A stretch of DNA of 64,000 bases from an uncultured Odoribacter sp. (GCA_910578105.1 CAJTPD010000002.1:393269-457268), one strand, 5' to 3'; shown: positions 16,714-25,383, numbered from the stretch's first letter. Made by a program: numbers and translations. The notes: generated by a model from the sequence alone, not told the origin.

Positions 16714-16983
16714 ATGGCAAAAGAATCAATGAAAGCCCGTGAAGTGAAGCGTGCAAAATTGGTAGAAAAGTACGCTGCGAAACGAGCAAAATTAAAAGAG
16801 GAAGGTGACTATGCTGCACTGAGTCTCCTGCCAAGAAACTCAAATCCGGTTCGTTTACATAACCGTTGTAAACTGACAGGACGTCCCAGAGGTTATATGA
16901 GACAGTTTGGTATCAGCCGTATTCAGTTCCGTGAAATGGCTTCACAAGGATTGATACCGGGAGTTAAAAAGGCTAGTTGGTAA
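16714..16983 (+). CDS. rpsN: 30S ribosomal protein S14 (uS14), zinc-free form
   Basis: This 89-residue uS14 has the conserved C-terminal 'RCKLTGRPRGYMRQFGISR'. Only one cysteine is present, so this is the C-minus form that does not bind zinc. It is intermediate in length between the 61-residue zinc form and the 101-residue E. coli protein. Confidence 0.96.
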   Translation: MAKESMKAREVKRAKLVEKYAAKRAKLKEEGDYAALSLLPRNSNPVRLHNRCKLTGRPRGYMRQFGISRIQFREMASQGLIPGVKKASW

Positions 16984-17007
16984 TTTTTATATTAAAAACG
17001 AAAAGAG

Positions 17008-17403
17008 ATGACAGATCCAATAGCAGATTTCCTTACCCGTATTCGGAATGCGGTAAGTGTTGGTCATAAAGTGGTTGAAATCCCGGGTTCCAAGCTGAAA
17101 CTCGAAATGACCAAAATCCTGAAAGAAAAAGGATATATCCTGAATTATAAATATGAACAGGATGGAGTTAGAAGTAATATTAAGATCGCTTTAAAATATC
17201 ACCCTGAAACTAAGGTTCCGGCAATTAAGTCGTTGGTACGTGTTTCAAAACCGGGGTTGCGTCGCTATACGAATGTGGAAGAAATGCCGCGTGTATTGAA
17301 TGGCTTAGGTATAGCAATCTTGTCTACTTCTATGGGTGTAATGACAGACAAAGAAGCTCGCCAACGGAATGTCGGCGGTGAAGTATTGTGTTATGTGTAT
17401 TAA
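17008..17403 (+). CDS. rpsH: 30S ribosomal protein S8 (uS8)
   Basis: uS8, 131 residues, begins MTDPIADFLTRIRNAV and ends 'GVMTDKEARQRNVGGEVLCYVY', both diagnostic. It is a primary 16S rRNA binder. In E. coli it also represses the spc operon by binding the rplE leader. Confidence 0.97.
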   Translation: MTDPIADFLTRIRNAVSVGHKVVEIPGSKLKLEMTKILKEKGYILNYKYEQDGVRSNIKIALKYHPETKVPAIKSLVRVSKPGLRRYTNVEEMPRVLNGLGIAILSTSMGVMTDKEARQRNVGGEVLCYVY

Positions 17404-17421
17404 TTTTAAAGTGAAGAAGTC

Positions 17422-17976
17422 ATGTCACGTATAGGAAAATTACCGATTCATATACCACAAGGAGTTACTGTAGCAGTAAGTCCGGATAACACTGTCACAG
17501 TAAAAGGTCCGAAAGGACAGCTTTCTCAGAAAGTAAGTTCTGACCTGACTGTTGCCGTAGAAGAAAATGAGGTGCACGTACAGCGTCACACTGAAGATAA
17601 GGAACACAAAGCACAACATGGTTTATACCGTGCATTGATTCACAATATGGTGGTTGGTGTTTCTGAAGGTTATACGATTAAACAGGAACTGGTAGGTGTT
17701 GGTTTTCGTGCCAATGCTGAAGGCCAGGTGCTTGAATTAGGATTGGGTTATTCTCACTCTATCTTTTTGCAATTACCGGCAGAGGTAAAAGTTTCAGCTG
17801 TAACTGAAAAACGTGCAAATCCGATTATCACCCTGGAAAGTTGTGATAAACAGTTGATCGGTCAGGTGGCTGCAAAAATCCGTTCTTTCCGTAAACCGGA
17901 GCCTTATAAAGGTAAAGGTATTCGCTTCGTTGGTGAAGTGGTTCGCCGGAAAGCTGGTAAATCGGCTAAAGTTTAA
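17422..17976 (+). CDS. rplF: 50S ribosomal protein L6 (uL6)
   Basis: uL6, 184 residues, begins MSRIGKLPIHIPQGV. The second domain contains 'PEPYKGKGIRFVGEVVRRKAGK', the family signature. It sits near the factor-binding site of the large subunit. Confidence 0.97.
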   Translation: MSRIGKLPIHIPQGVTVAVSPDNTVTVKGPKGQLSQKVSSDLTVAVEENEVHVQRHTEDKEHKAQHGLYRALIHNMVVGVSEGYTIKQELVGVGFRANAEGQVLELGLGYSHSIFLQLPAEVKVSAVTEKRANPIITLESCDKQLIGQVAAKIRSFRKPEPYKGKGIRFVGEVVRRKAGKSAKV

Positions 17977-17997
17977 TCACTAAAGAGTTGAAAAGTT

Positions 17998-18354
17998 ATG
18001 GCTTTAACGAAAGAAGAAAGAAGATTAAGAATAAAACGGAGAATTCGTAAGATTGTCTTTGGAACAGCTGAACGTCCGCGTATGAGCGTTTTTCGTTCAA
18101 ATGCACAGATTTCAGTACAGTTGATTGATGATACAGCAGGAAGAACTTTAGTAGCTGTTTCGTCCTTGTGTAAAGAAATTGCTGAGAAAAAAGGAACCAA
18201 GACCGAACAGGCAGGTTTTGTAGGTGCTGCTATTGCTGAAAAAGCAAAAGCTGCCGGAATCGAAAGTGTAGTATTCGATCGTAACGGTTATTTGTATCAT
18301 GGTAGAGTGAAAGCTTTAGCTGACGCAGCCCGTAATGGAGGTCTTAATTTTTAA
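17998..18354 (+). CDS. rplR: 50S ribosomal protein L18 (uL18)
   Basis: uL18, 118 residues, binds 5S rRNA. The basic N-terminus (RRLRIKRRIRKIVFGT) and 'RPRMSVFRSNAQISVQLIDD' are typical, as is the ending 'GRVKALADAARNGGLNF'. Confidence 0.97.
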   Translation: MALTKEERRLRIKRRIRKIVFGTAERPRMSVFRSNAQISVQLIDDTAGRTLVAVSSLCKEIAEKKGTKTEQAGFVGAAIAEKAKAAGIESVVFDRNGYLYHGRVKALADAARNGGLNF

Positions 18355-18366
18355 TAAGTTAGCAGA

Positions 18367-18873
18367 ATGGAACAAAAAGTAAATAATACTGACTTGGAAT
18401 TAAAGGACAGATTGGTAGCTATCAATCGTGTGACCAAAGTTACAAAAGGAGGTCGTACTTTCAGTTTCGCAGCTATCGTAGTGGTAGGTGATGAGAACGG
18501 TATTGTAGGCTGGGGATTAGGAAAAGCAAATGAAGTGACTACTGCTATTTCAAAAGGAATTGAAGCAGCTAAAAAGAATCTGATTAAGGTTCCTGTATTG
18601 AAAGGAACAATTCCGCATGAGCAGACAGCTCGTTTCGGAGGTGCTCAGGTTTATATGCAACCGGCTTCTTCCGGTACCGGTTTGGTGGCCGGAGGTGCTA
18701 TGCGTGCTGTACTGGAGAGTGCAGGTATTCATGATGTGCTGGCTAAAAGTAAAGGGTCTTCCAATCCTCATAATTTGGTAAAGGCGACTATTGCTGCATT
18801 GAAGGAAATGCGTGATGCCCGGATGGTGGCAGCCAATAGAGGAATTAGTCTGGATAAAGTGTTTAACGGATAA
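18367..18873 (+). CDS. rpsE: 30S ribosomal protein S5 (uS5)
   Basis: uS5, 168 residues, has the double-stranded RNA-binding fold with 'GGRTFSFAAIVVVGDENG' and 'LVAGGAMRAVLESAGIHDVL'. It contributes to translational fidelity and the mRNA entry channel. Confidence 0.97.
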   Translation: MEQKVNNTDLELKDRLVAINRVTKVTKGGRTFSFAAIVVVGDENGIVGWGLGKANEVTTAISKGIEAAKKNLIKVPVLKGTIPHEQTARFGGAQVYMQPASSGTGLVAGGAMRAVLESAGIHDVLAKSKGSSNPHNLVKATIAALKEMRDARMVAANRGISLDKVFNG

Positions 18874-18884
18874 TATTTGGGAGC

Positions 18885-19067
18885 ATGGCAAAGATTAAAA
18901 TCACACTTGTAAAAAGTAAAATCGGTAGCGATAAAACTCAGGTTGGCACTATTCAGGCTTTGGGATTAAAGAAAACCAACAGCAGTGTAGAGAAAGAAGC
19001 TACTCCGCAGATCCTGGGTATGGTGGCAAAAATCAGCCATTTGGTTCGTGTGGAAGAAGTAAAGTAA
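18885..19067 (+). CDS. rpmD: 50S ribosomal protein L30 (uL30)
   Basis: This 60-residue uL30 has 'KITLVKSKIGSDKTQ' and 'ALGLKKTNSSVEKEATPQILGMV'. It lies between rpsE and rplO as in other bacteria. Confidence 0.96.
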   Translation: MAKIKITLVKSKIGSDKTQVGTIQALGLKKTNSSVEKEATPQILGMVAKISHLVRVEEVK

Positions 19068-19096
19068 TTTTGTTAAACATTTAAGGACTAAATACA

Positions 19097-19543
19097 ATGG
19101 ATTTAAGTAGCTTAAAACCGGCTTGCGGATCAATTCACCACGAAAAAAGGATTGGTCGCGGTCAAGGTTCCGGAAAAGGAGGTACTTCTACGAGAGGACA
19201 TAAAGGAGCTAAATCAAGATCAGGTTATCATGCTAAGATTGGTTTTGAAGGTGGTCAGATGCCTCTGCAAAGACGTGTACCGAAGTTCGGTTTTAAAAAT
19301 ATCAATCGTGTAGCATACAAAGCAATTAATGTAAGTATGTTGCAGGCTTTGGCTGAAAGGGATAATCTGGAAATGATTGACCGTGACGTGTTAATCAATG
19401 CAGGTCTGCTGAACAAAAATGAATTATTGAAAATATTGGCTGACGGGGTTATTAGTGTAAAACTGGAAGTGAAAGCCAATGCATTTTCACAGAAAGCGGT
19501 AGAAGCTATCCAGGCTGCCGGTGGTTCTGTAGTCGTTTTATAA
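19097..19543 (+). CDS. rplO: 50S ribosomal protein L15 (uL15)
   Basis: uL15, 148 residues, has the glycine/arginine-rich N-terminal extension ('RIGRGQGSGKGGTSTRGHKG') and 'GFEGGQMPLQRRVPKFGF'. It is a late-assembly large-subunit protein. Confidence 0.97.
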   Translation: MDLSSLKPACGSIHHEKRIGRGQGSGKGGTSTRGHKGAKSRSGYHAKIGFEGGQMPLQRRVPKFGFKNINRVAYKAINVSMLQALAERDNLEMIDRDVLINAGLLNKNELLKILADGVISVKLEVKANAFSQKAVEAIQAAGGSVVVL

Positions 19544-19635
19544 AACGAAACGGGTTTATAAAGTTCATAAGGTTTATAAGGTCATTTTTAACTTTATAAC
19601 TTTATAAGCTTTATAAACTTATAAATTATGAACTT
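19544..19635. repeat. TTTATAA-rich repeat tract between rplO and secY
   Basis: Nearly the whole spacer is built of about nine imperfect copies of a 9-10 base word, (G/C)TTTATAA(G/C), in direct and inverted orientation. The inverted copies allow many alternative hairpins. No promoter consensus was recognised. Confidence 0.6.
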
Positions 19636-20979
19636 ATGAAGTTATTTGATACATTAAAGAACATTTGGAAAATAGAGGAATTAAAAACCCGGATTCTGAC
19701 GACTTTAGGGTTGATTCTCGTTTACAGACTAGGTACAGAGATTGTATTGCCGGGTATCAATCCTGCCGGATTAGCAGCGTTGAAGGACCAGACTTCAAGT
19801 AATGGGGTATTGGGTCTGCTGGATATGTTTTCGGGGGGAGCATTTTCAAATGCCTCGATATTTGCATTAGGTATAATGCCTTATATCTCTGCTTCCATTG
19901 TAGTACAGTTGTTGGGTATTGCAATTCCTTATTTTCAACGGATGCAGCGGGAAGGTGAAAGCGGAAGACGGAAAATTAATCAGATTACCCGTTATTTGAC
20001 CGTAATTATTCTTGTTTTGCAGGGTTCTGCGTATCTTACCAACTTGCATATGCAGATTCAGCCTGAGTATTTTATGATGAAAGGTTGGATGTTTACTGTT
20101 TTTTCAGTAGCTGTTTTAGCTGCAGGTTCAATGTTTGTGCTGTGGTTAGGTGAAAAAATTACAGATAAAGGTATCGGTAATGGTGTTTCTATCATTATTA
20201 TGATAGGTATTATTGCCCGGTTGCCGTTTTCTTTTGTAGCTGAACTTACTTCACGGGTAAGTCAGCATGGAGGAGGTCTTGTTGCATTTGTGATAGAAAT
20301 CGTATTTCTGTTTTTTGTATTCTGTGGTAGTATATTATTGGTTCAGGGGACCCGTAAAGTACCTGTACAGTATGCAAAACGTATTGTCGGGAATAAACAA
20401 TACGGGGGGGTACGTCAATATATACCTTTGAAGATTAATGCTGCAGGAGTGATGCCTATCATTTTTGCTCAGGCTATCATGTTGTTGCCGATTTCGTTTG
20501 CTAATTTTGCTGCTTCTGACTCATTGTCCGGATTTGCTGCTGCATTTTCAAACTTTACCGGTTTTTGGTATAACTTTACTTTCTTCATTCTGATAGTTGC
20601 ATTTACTTATTTCTATACTGCTATTACAGTGAATCCGATGCAGATGTCAGAAGACATGAAGAAAAACGGAGGATTTATTCCGGGAGTGAAACCTGGCCGG
20701 AAAACGATGGAATTTTTGGATACAATTATGTCGAGGATTACATTACCGGGTTCAATATTTCTGGGAATAGTTGCAATATTGCCGGCATTTGCACAATTGT
20801 CGGGGGTTAATCAACAATTTGCTCAGTTTTATGGAGGTACTTCTTTGTTGATTCTGGTGGGAGTTGTACTGGATACGTTGCAGCAGATAGAATCTCATTT
20901 GTTGATGCGTCATTATGATGGGTTGATGAAAACCGGAAGAATTAAAGGTAAAACACCCGGAGGTCCGGCTGCCTATTAG
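19636..20979 (+). CDS. secY: Protein translocase subunit SecY
   Basis: SecY, 447 residues, forms the protein-conducting channel of the inner membrane. Ten hydrophobic segments are visible. The plug/TM2 region contains 'GIMPYISASIVVQLLGI', and the cytoplasmic loops contain 'REGESGRRKINQ' and 'MKKNGGFIPGVKPGR', which are SecY hallmarks. It lies in the spc block after rplO. Confidence 0.97.
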   Translation: MKLFDTLKNIWKIEELKTRILTTLGLILVYRLGTEIVLPGINPAGLAALKDQTSSNGVLGLLDMFSGGAFSNASIFALGIMPYISASIVVQLLGIAIPYFQRMQREGESGRRKINQITRYLTVIILVLQGSAYLTNLHMQIQPEYFMMKGWMFTVFSVAVLAAGSMFVLWLGEKITDKGIGNGVSIIIMIGIIARLPFSFVAELTSRVSQHGGGLVAFVIEIVFLFFVFCGSILLVQGTRKVPVQYAKRIVGNKQYGGVRQYIPLKINAAGVMPIIFAQAIMLLPISFANFAASDSLSGFAAAFSNFTGFWYNFTFFILIVAFTYFYTAITVNPMQMSEDMKKNGGFIPGVKPGRKTMEFLDTIMSRITLPGSIFLGIVAILPAFAQLSGVNQQFAQFYGGTSLLILVGVVLDTLQQIESHLLMRHYDGLMKTGRIKGKTPGGPAAY

Positions 20980-20996
20980 TTTTAAAGTTTGCTGAG

Positions 20997-21036
20997 TTAC
21001 TAAGTTCCCGGGTGGTGAAATCCGGAAACTTAGTAA
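20997..21036. other. Inverted repeat after secY
   Basis: TTACTAAGTTCCCGG (20997-21011) pairs with CCGGAAACTTAGTAA (21022-21036) over 15 positions with one G-T pair and a ten-base loop. No clean T-run follows directly, though a T-rich run occurs at about 21060. It may be a weak terminator or processing site. Confidence 0.5.
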
Positions 21037-21068
21037 TTGAGTAACTTTGCAACTTATAATTTTTTTTG

Positions 21069-21076
21069 TAATTTCG
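21069..21076 (+). promoter_or_regulatory. Possible promoter placing map as leaderless
   Basis: TAATTTCG differs from TAnnTTTG at one base and ends four bases before the map ATG. If used, transcription would begin at or next to the start codon. No good TTTG was found upstream. Confidence 0.3.
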
Positions 21077-21080
21077 CGGC

Positions 21081-21857
21081 ATGATTTTCGTAAAAACGGC
21101 AGAGGAGATAGAATTACTGAGAGAAAGTAACCAGTTGGTGGGTAAAACTCTGGGCGAGCTGGCCAAGCATATTCGTTCGGGGATTTCTACGTTAGAACTG
21201 GACCGTATTGCAGAAGAATTTATATGTTCGCACGGGGCATTGCCCGGATTTAAGGGTTACGGAGGTTTTCCGAATACCTTGTGTATTTCTGTAAATGATG
21301 TGGTTGTACACGGAATACCTTCTGCCAAATGTATACTGAAAGAGGGGGATATTGTATCTGTCGATTGCGGGACCTTAAAAAACGGTTTTTACGGAGACAG
21401 TGCATATACGTTTGAAGTTGGGGAAGTCAGTGAAGAGGTCCGTAAATTGTTGCGGGTAACTAAAGAGAGTTTGTATAAGGGGATTGAAAAAGTTATGGCT
21501 GGTATGCGGATTGGTGACATTGGTCATGCTGTACAGTCCTGGTGCGAAGCCTCAGGTTTTTCTGTTGTCAGGGAAATGGTGGGACATGGCGTTGGCCGCG
21601 ATTTGCATGAAGAGCCTCAGGTTCCCAATTATGGCCGTCAGGGGCAGGGGGTAAAATTGCAGGAAGGAATGGTTATTGCTATTGAGCCAATGATTAATTT
21701 GGGGAAACGTTATGTTTTTCAGGATAACGATGGCTGGACAATCCGGACGAGGGACAAAAAACCGGCGGCTCATTTTGAGCATACGGTTGCCGTTGGGAAG
21801 AAGGGAGCAGATATTTTGTCTACATTTGAATTTATAGAGCAAGCGTCAGGGAATTGA
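21081..21857 (+). CDS. map: Type I methionine aminopeptidase
   Basis: This enzyme removes the initiator methionine from nascent proteins. The 258-residue protein has all five metal ligands in their usual contexts: the aspartates of 'VDCGT' and 'GDSAYTF', the histidine of 'GHGVGRDLHE', and the glutamates of 'IEPMI' and 'HFEHTVAV'. The start MIFVKTAEEIELLRESN matches the family. Its location between secY and infA is standard. Confidence 0.96.
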   Translation: MIFVKTAEEIELLRESNQLVGKTLGELAKHIRSGISTLELDRIAEEFICSHGALPGFKGYGGFPNTLCISVNDVVVHGIPSAKCILKEGDIVSVDCGTLKNGFYGDSAYTFEVGEVSEEVRKLLRVTKESLYKGIEKVMAGMRIGDIGHAVQSWCEASGFSVVREMVGHGVGRDLHEEPQVPNYGRQGQGVKLQEGMVIAIEPMINLGKRYVFQDNDGWTIRTRDKKPAAHFEHTVAVGKKGADILSTFEFIEQASGN

Positions 21858-21972
21858 CGATTTTATGATTTCCGGCAAAAGAGAACGGAAATCGGTGAGC
21901 GGATAAATAAGATGGAAGGTTTGCAGATTGAGAGGATAATCGTAGACTATAATTCATAAATTAAAATTGTTT

Positions 21973-22194
21973 ATGGCAAAACAGCCGTCAATAGAACAAG
22001 ATGGAGTAATAACAGAAGCATTGTCTAATGCTATGTTTCGGGTTGAATTGGAAAACGGGCATGTGATTACTGCTCATATTTCGGGTAAGATGCGTATGCA
22101 TTATATAAAAATCCTTCCGGGTGATAAAGTACGGGTTGATATGTCTCCGTATGATTTGACAAAAGGTCGGATTACATTCAGATATAAAAATTAA
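21973..22194 (+). CDS. infA: Translation initiation factor IF-1
   Basis: IF-1 is a small OB-fold factor that occupies the A site during initiation. The start is set at the ATG at 21973 (MAKQPSIEQDG), giving 73 residues. The frame extends two codons upstream but family members begin MAK. 'GHVITAHISGKMRMHYI' and 'LTKGRITFRYK' are the conserved segments. Confidence 0.95.
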   Translation: MAKQPSIEQDGVITEALSNAMFRVELENGHVITAHISGKMRMHYIKILPGDKVRVDMSPYDLTKGRITFRYKN

Positions 22195-22205
22195 AATTTA
22201 AGACC

Positions 22206-22322
22206 ATGAAGGTAAAAGCGTCAATTAAGAAACGTAATGACGATTGCAAAATTGTAAGAAGAAAGGGCGTTTTGTACGTCATTAACAAAAAGAACCCTAA
22301 GTTTAAAATGCGTCAGGGTTAA
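22206..22322 (+). CDS. rpmJ: 50S ribosomal protein L36 (bL36), zinc-free form
   Basis: This 38-codon gene lies between infA and rpsM. It encodes a protein starting MKVKASIKKRNDDCKIVRR and ending NPKFKMRQG, the standard L36 pattern. Of the four zinc ligands of the C-plus form only Cys14 remains (positions 11 and 27 are Asn, 33 is Phe). It is therefore a C-minus paralogue type that works without zinc. Confidence 0.95.
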   Translation: MKVKASIKKRNDDCKIVRRKGVLYVINKKNPKFKMRQG

Positions 22323-22353
22323 ATCATTCATTTAGTTAAATTAAAAAAGATTT

Positions 22354-22731
22354 ATGGCAAGAATCGTAGGTGTAGATTTACCCTCAAACAAAAGAGGAGA
22401 AATAGCCTTGACCTATATTTATGGTATAGGTAGAAGTAGTGCCCGTGCTATCCTGAGTGAAGCCGGCATCGATTATGACCTGAAAGTACAAGACTGGAAC
22501 GACGATCAGCTCGGGGCTGTACGTAAGATTATCGGATCGGAGTACAAAGTCGAAGGTGAGTTGAGATCGACTGTTCAGATGAACATCAAGCGTTTGATGG
22601 ATATCGGTTGTTACCGTGGAATCCGTCATCGTATCGGATTGCCTGTAAGAGGTCAGAGTACCAAAAACAATGCCCGTACACGTAAGGGTAAGAAGAAAAC
22701 TGTTGCTAATAAGAAAAAAGCAACTAAATAA
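22354..22731 (+). CDS. rpsM: 30S ribosomal protein S13 (uS13)
   Basis: uS13, 125 residues, begins MARIVGVDLPSNKRGEIALT. It has the basic C-terminal region 'RGQSTKNNARTRKGKKK' that touches the P-site tRNA. It opens the alpha block. Confidence 0.97.
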   Translation: MARIVGVDLPSNKRGEIALTYIYGIGRSSARAILSEAGIDYDLKVQDWNDDQLGAVRKIIGSEYKVEGELRSTVQMNIKRLMDIGCYRGIRHRIGLPVRGQSTKNNARTRKGKKKTVANKKKATK

Positions 22732-22743
22732 TTGAGTTGAATT

Positions 22744-23136
22744 ATGGCAAAGAAGTCTACATCAAGTAACAAGAAGCGGCTGGTTAAAGTAGAAGCCGTG
22801 GGACAAGCACACGTTCATTCCTCATTTAACAACATCATCATTTCTTTGACCAATTCTACAGGTCAGGTGATTTCATGGTCTTCCGCCGGAAAGATGGGTT
22901 TCAGAGGATCTAAGAAGAACACTCCGTATGCAGCACAGATGGCAGCAGCCGATTGCGCTAAAGTTGCATTTGATTTGGGTATGCGTAAAGCTAAAGTATA
23001 TGTTTCAGGTCCGGGTAATGGTCGTGAATCAGCTATTCGTTCAATCCACGCCAGTGGTATTGAGGTAGCTGAAATCGTTGATGTTACTCCGCTGCCGCAC
23101 AATGGTTGCCGGCCGCCAAAACGTAGAAGAGTTTAA
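22744..23136 (+). CDS. rpsK: 30S ribosomal protein S11 (uS11)
   Basis: uS11, 130 residues, has 'HSSFNNIIISLTNSTGQVISW' in the core and ends 'PLPHNGCRPPKRRRV', the universal tail. It forms part of the platform near the mRNA exit. Confidence 0.97.
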   Translation: MAKKSTSSNKKRLVKVEAVGQAHVHSSFNNIIISLTNSTGQVISWSSAGKMGFRGSKKNTPYAAQMAAADCAKVAFDLGMRKAKVYVSGPGNGRESAIRSIHASGIEVAEIVDVTPLPHNGCRPPKRRRV

Positions 23137-23243
23137 TTATTAGAGAACGTGTCAGATGGATGATTAAAGATTTACGATTGACGAACAAGGTCGGAAATCG
23201 GCAGGAAATCTGAAGTTTAAATCTGAATCAAAAATTAAAAAAA
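23137..23243. repeat. Repeat-like spacer before rpsD
   Basis: This 107-base spacer contains GATTTACGATTGAC and GGAAATC/AAATCTGAA words related to those around rplX. GGTCGGAAATCGGCAGG forms a small imperfect hairpin. No promoter consensus was recognised. Confidence 0.4.
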
Positions 23244-23852
23244 ATGGCTAGATATACAGGACCTAAGTCTAAAATAGCAAGAAAGTTCGGTGAGCCCATT
23301 TACGGACCGGATAAAGCACTGGAACGGAGAAATTATCCGTCAGGACAGCACGGTTTGGCTCGTCGTCGTAGAAAAATCTCTGAATATGGTGTTCAGTTAA
23401 AGGAAAAACAAAAAGCAAAATATACCTACGGTTTATTGGAAAAACAATTCCGTATTCTGTTTGAAAAAGCAGAACGTGCCGGTGGTGTTACCGGTGAGGT
23501 ACTGTTGCAGATGTTGGAGTGCCGTTTGGACAACGTAGTATATCGTTTGGGTATTGCTCCTACCCGTGCAGCGGCCCGGCAGTTGGTTTCTCATCGTCAT
23601 ATTACTGTAAACGGAGGTGTTTGTAACATTCCGTCGGCAGCAGTAAAAGCCGGAGATATTGTAGCTGTCCGTGAAAAATCAAAGGCTCTTGAAGTAATAG
23701 AAGAAAGTCTGCGTGTAAACCGGGTAAGTAAATATTCCTGGTTGGAATGGGACGGTTCTTCCATGAGCGGGAAATTGCTGAATGTACCGGAGAGAACTGA
23801 TATACCGGAGAACATTAAAGAGCAGTTAATCGTAGAATTGTATTCTAAGTAA
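23244..23852 (+). CDS. rpsD: 30S ribosomal protein S4 (uS4)
   Basis: uS4, 202 residues, is a primary 16S rRNA binder. The S4 RNA-binding domain contains 'RLDNVVYRLGIAPTRAAARQ' and 'HITVNGGVCNIPSAAVKAGD'. It lies 15 bases before rpoA. Confidence 0.97.
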   Translation: MARYTGPKSKIARKFGEPIYGPDKALERRNYPSGQHGLARRRRKISEYGVQLKEKQKAKYTYGLLEKQFRILFEKAERAGGVTGEVLLQMLECRLDNVVYRLGIAPTRAAARQLVSHRHITVNGGVCNIPSAAVKAGDIVAVREKSKALEVIEESLRVNRVSKYSWLEWDGSSMSGKLLNVPERTDIPENIKEQLIVELYSK

Positions 23853-23867
23853 AAATTTAAGATATTT

Positions 23868-24860
23868 ATGGCAATATTAGCTTTCCAGAAACCGGACAAA
23901 GTAATCATGCTCGAATCTACAGACAAATTCGGAAAATTCGAATTTCGCCCGTTGGAGCCAGGTTACGGAATCACTATTGGTAATCCGTTGCGCCGCATCC
24001 TATTGTCTTCATTGGAAGGCTTCGCGATTACCGGCATTAAAATACATGGTGTAGAACATGAGTTTGCTACTATCCCGGGAGTAATTGAGGATGTTACCGA
24101 GATTATCCTGAATCTGAAACAAGTTCGGTTCAAGAGAAAAGTGGAAGATGTTGAGGATGAGAAGCTGACGGTTCTAATCAACGGTCAGGAAGCTTTTAAG
24201 GCAGGGGATATCAACAAATTCCTCACCGGTTTTGAGGTACTTAATACAGAGCTTGAAATCTGTCATATGGACCCATCGGTAAACTTCCAGATGGAGATTA
24301 CCATTCAGAAAGGCCGGGGATATGTACCTGGTACTGAAAATATGCCGGCAGAGGCTGAAGCGGGATTTATCCCTATTGATGCCATTTATACTCCGATCCG
24401 GAATGTAAAGTATGAAATTGAGAATTATCGGGTAGAAGGTAAAACCGACTATGAAAAGTTATTGTTGGAAATCGAAACCGATGGTTCTATAGCTCCTACC
24501 GATGCTTTGAAGGAGGCTGCCAAGATTCTGATTCATCACTTTATGCTGTTCTCAGACGAAAAGATATCTTTGGAATCTGAAGACAAGTATGGTAATGAAG
24601 AATTTGACGAAGAAGTGCTTCATATGCGTCAGCTCCTGAAGACCAAACTGGTGGATATGGATCTGTCTGTACGTGCACTGAACTGTCTGAAAGCTGCCGA
24701 AGTAGAAACTCTTGGAGAATTGTGCCGTTTCAATAAGAATGACCTGCTGAAGTTCCGTAACTTTGGAAAGAAGTCACTGACTGAGCTGGAAGCGTTATTG
24801 GAAAATAACAATCTCGAATTCGGTATGGATGTTACAAAGTATAAATTAGATAAGGAATAA
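23868..24860 (+). CDS. rpoA: DNA-directed RNA polymerase subunit alpha
   Basis: RpoA, 330 residues. The N-terminal dimerisation and assembly domain contains 'GYGITIGNPLRRILLSSLEG'. The C-terminal domain contains 'SVRALNCLKAAEVETLGELC' and 'FGKKSLTELEALLE', the helices that bind UP elements and activators. It is in its usual place before rplQ. Confidence 0.97.
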   Translation: MAILAFQKPDKVIMLESTDKFGKFEFRPLEPGYGITIGNPLRRILLSSLEGFAITGIKIHGVEHEFATIPGVIEDVTEIILNLKQVRFKRKVEDVEDEKLTVLINGQEAFKAGDINKFLTGFEVLNTELEICHMDPSVNFQMEITIQKGRGYVPGTENMPAEAEAGFIPIDAIYTPIRNVKYEIENYRVEGKTDYEKLLLEIETDGSIAPTDALKEAAKILIHHFMLFSDEKISLESEDKYGNEEFDEEVLHMRQLLKTKLVDMDLSVRALNCLKAAEVETLGELCRFNKNDLLKFRNFGKKSLTELEALLENNNLEFGMDVTKYKLDKE

Positions 24861-24864
24861 CATC

Positions 24865-25383
24865 ATGAACCATAAGAAGAAATTTAATCACCTGAGCCGG
24901 ACCAGCGCACATCGTAAAGCTATGCTGTCCAATATGGCTGCTTCTTTGATTCTTCATAAAAGAATCAGTACGACTGTGCCTAAAGCTAAAGCACTCAAAA
25001 TGTATGTTGAGCCTCTTATTACGAAAAGCAAGAATGATAATACGCATTCCCGTCGTGTTGTCTTCAGTTACCTCGAACAGAAAGAAGCTGTTACAGAACT
25101 TTTCAGTGAAGTTGCTCCGAAAATTGCAAATCGTCCTGGAGGTTATACCCGTATTTTGCGTACAGGTAACCGTTTGGGTGACAATGCTGAAACCTGTATT
25201 ATCGAATTGGTAGACTTTAATGCTACTTATACTGAGGTGAAACAGGAAGTGAAGAAAACTACAACCCGTCGCCGTCGTTCTTCTGGTGCAAAGAAAGCAG
25301 AAGCGACTGAAGCAACTGTGGTTGAAGAGGCTCCTGTTGCAGAGGCTGCTGCTCCTGCGGAAGAAGCACCTAAAGCTGAATAA
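24865..25383 (+). CDS. rplQ: 50S ribosomal protein L17 (bL17) with acidic tail
   Basis: bL17 starts MNHKKKFNHLSRTSAHRKAM and has 'LQ-like' core sequence to about residue 120, including 'GGYTRILRTGNRLGDNAETCIIEL'. The total is 172 residues, longer than the common 115-130. The extra C-terminus is Lys/Arg then Ala/Glu/Pro-rich (EAPVAEAAAPAEEAPKAE). This is probably a disordered extension. It is the last gene of the cluster, followed by a terminator. Confidence 0.96.
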   Translation: MNHKKKFNHLSRTSAHRKAMLSNMAASLILHKRISTTVPKAKALKMYVEPLITKSKNDNTHSRRVVFSYLEQKEAVTELFSEVAPKIANRPGGYTRILRTGNRLGDNAETCIIELVDFNATYTEVKQEVKKTTTRRRRSSGAKKAEATEATVVEEAPVAEAAAPAEEAPKAE

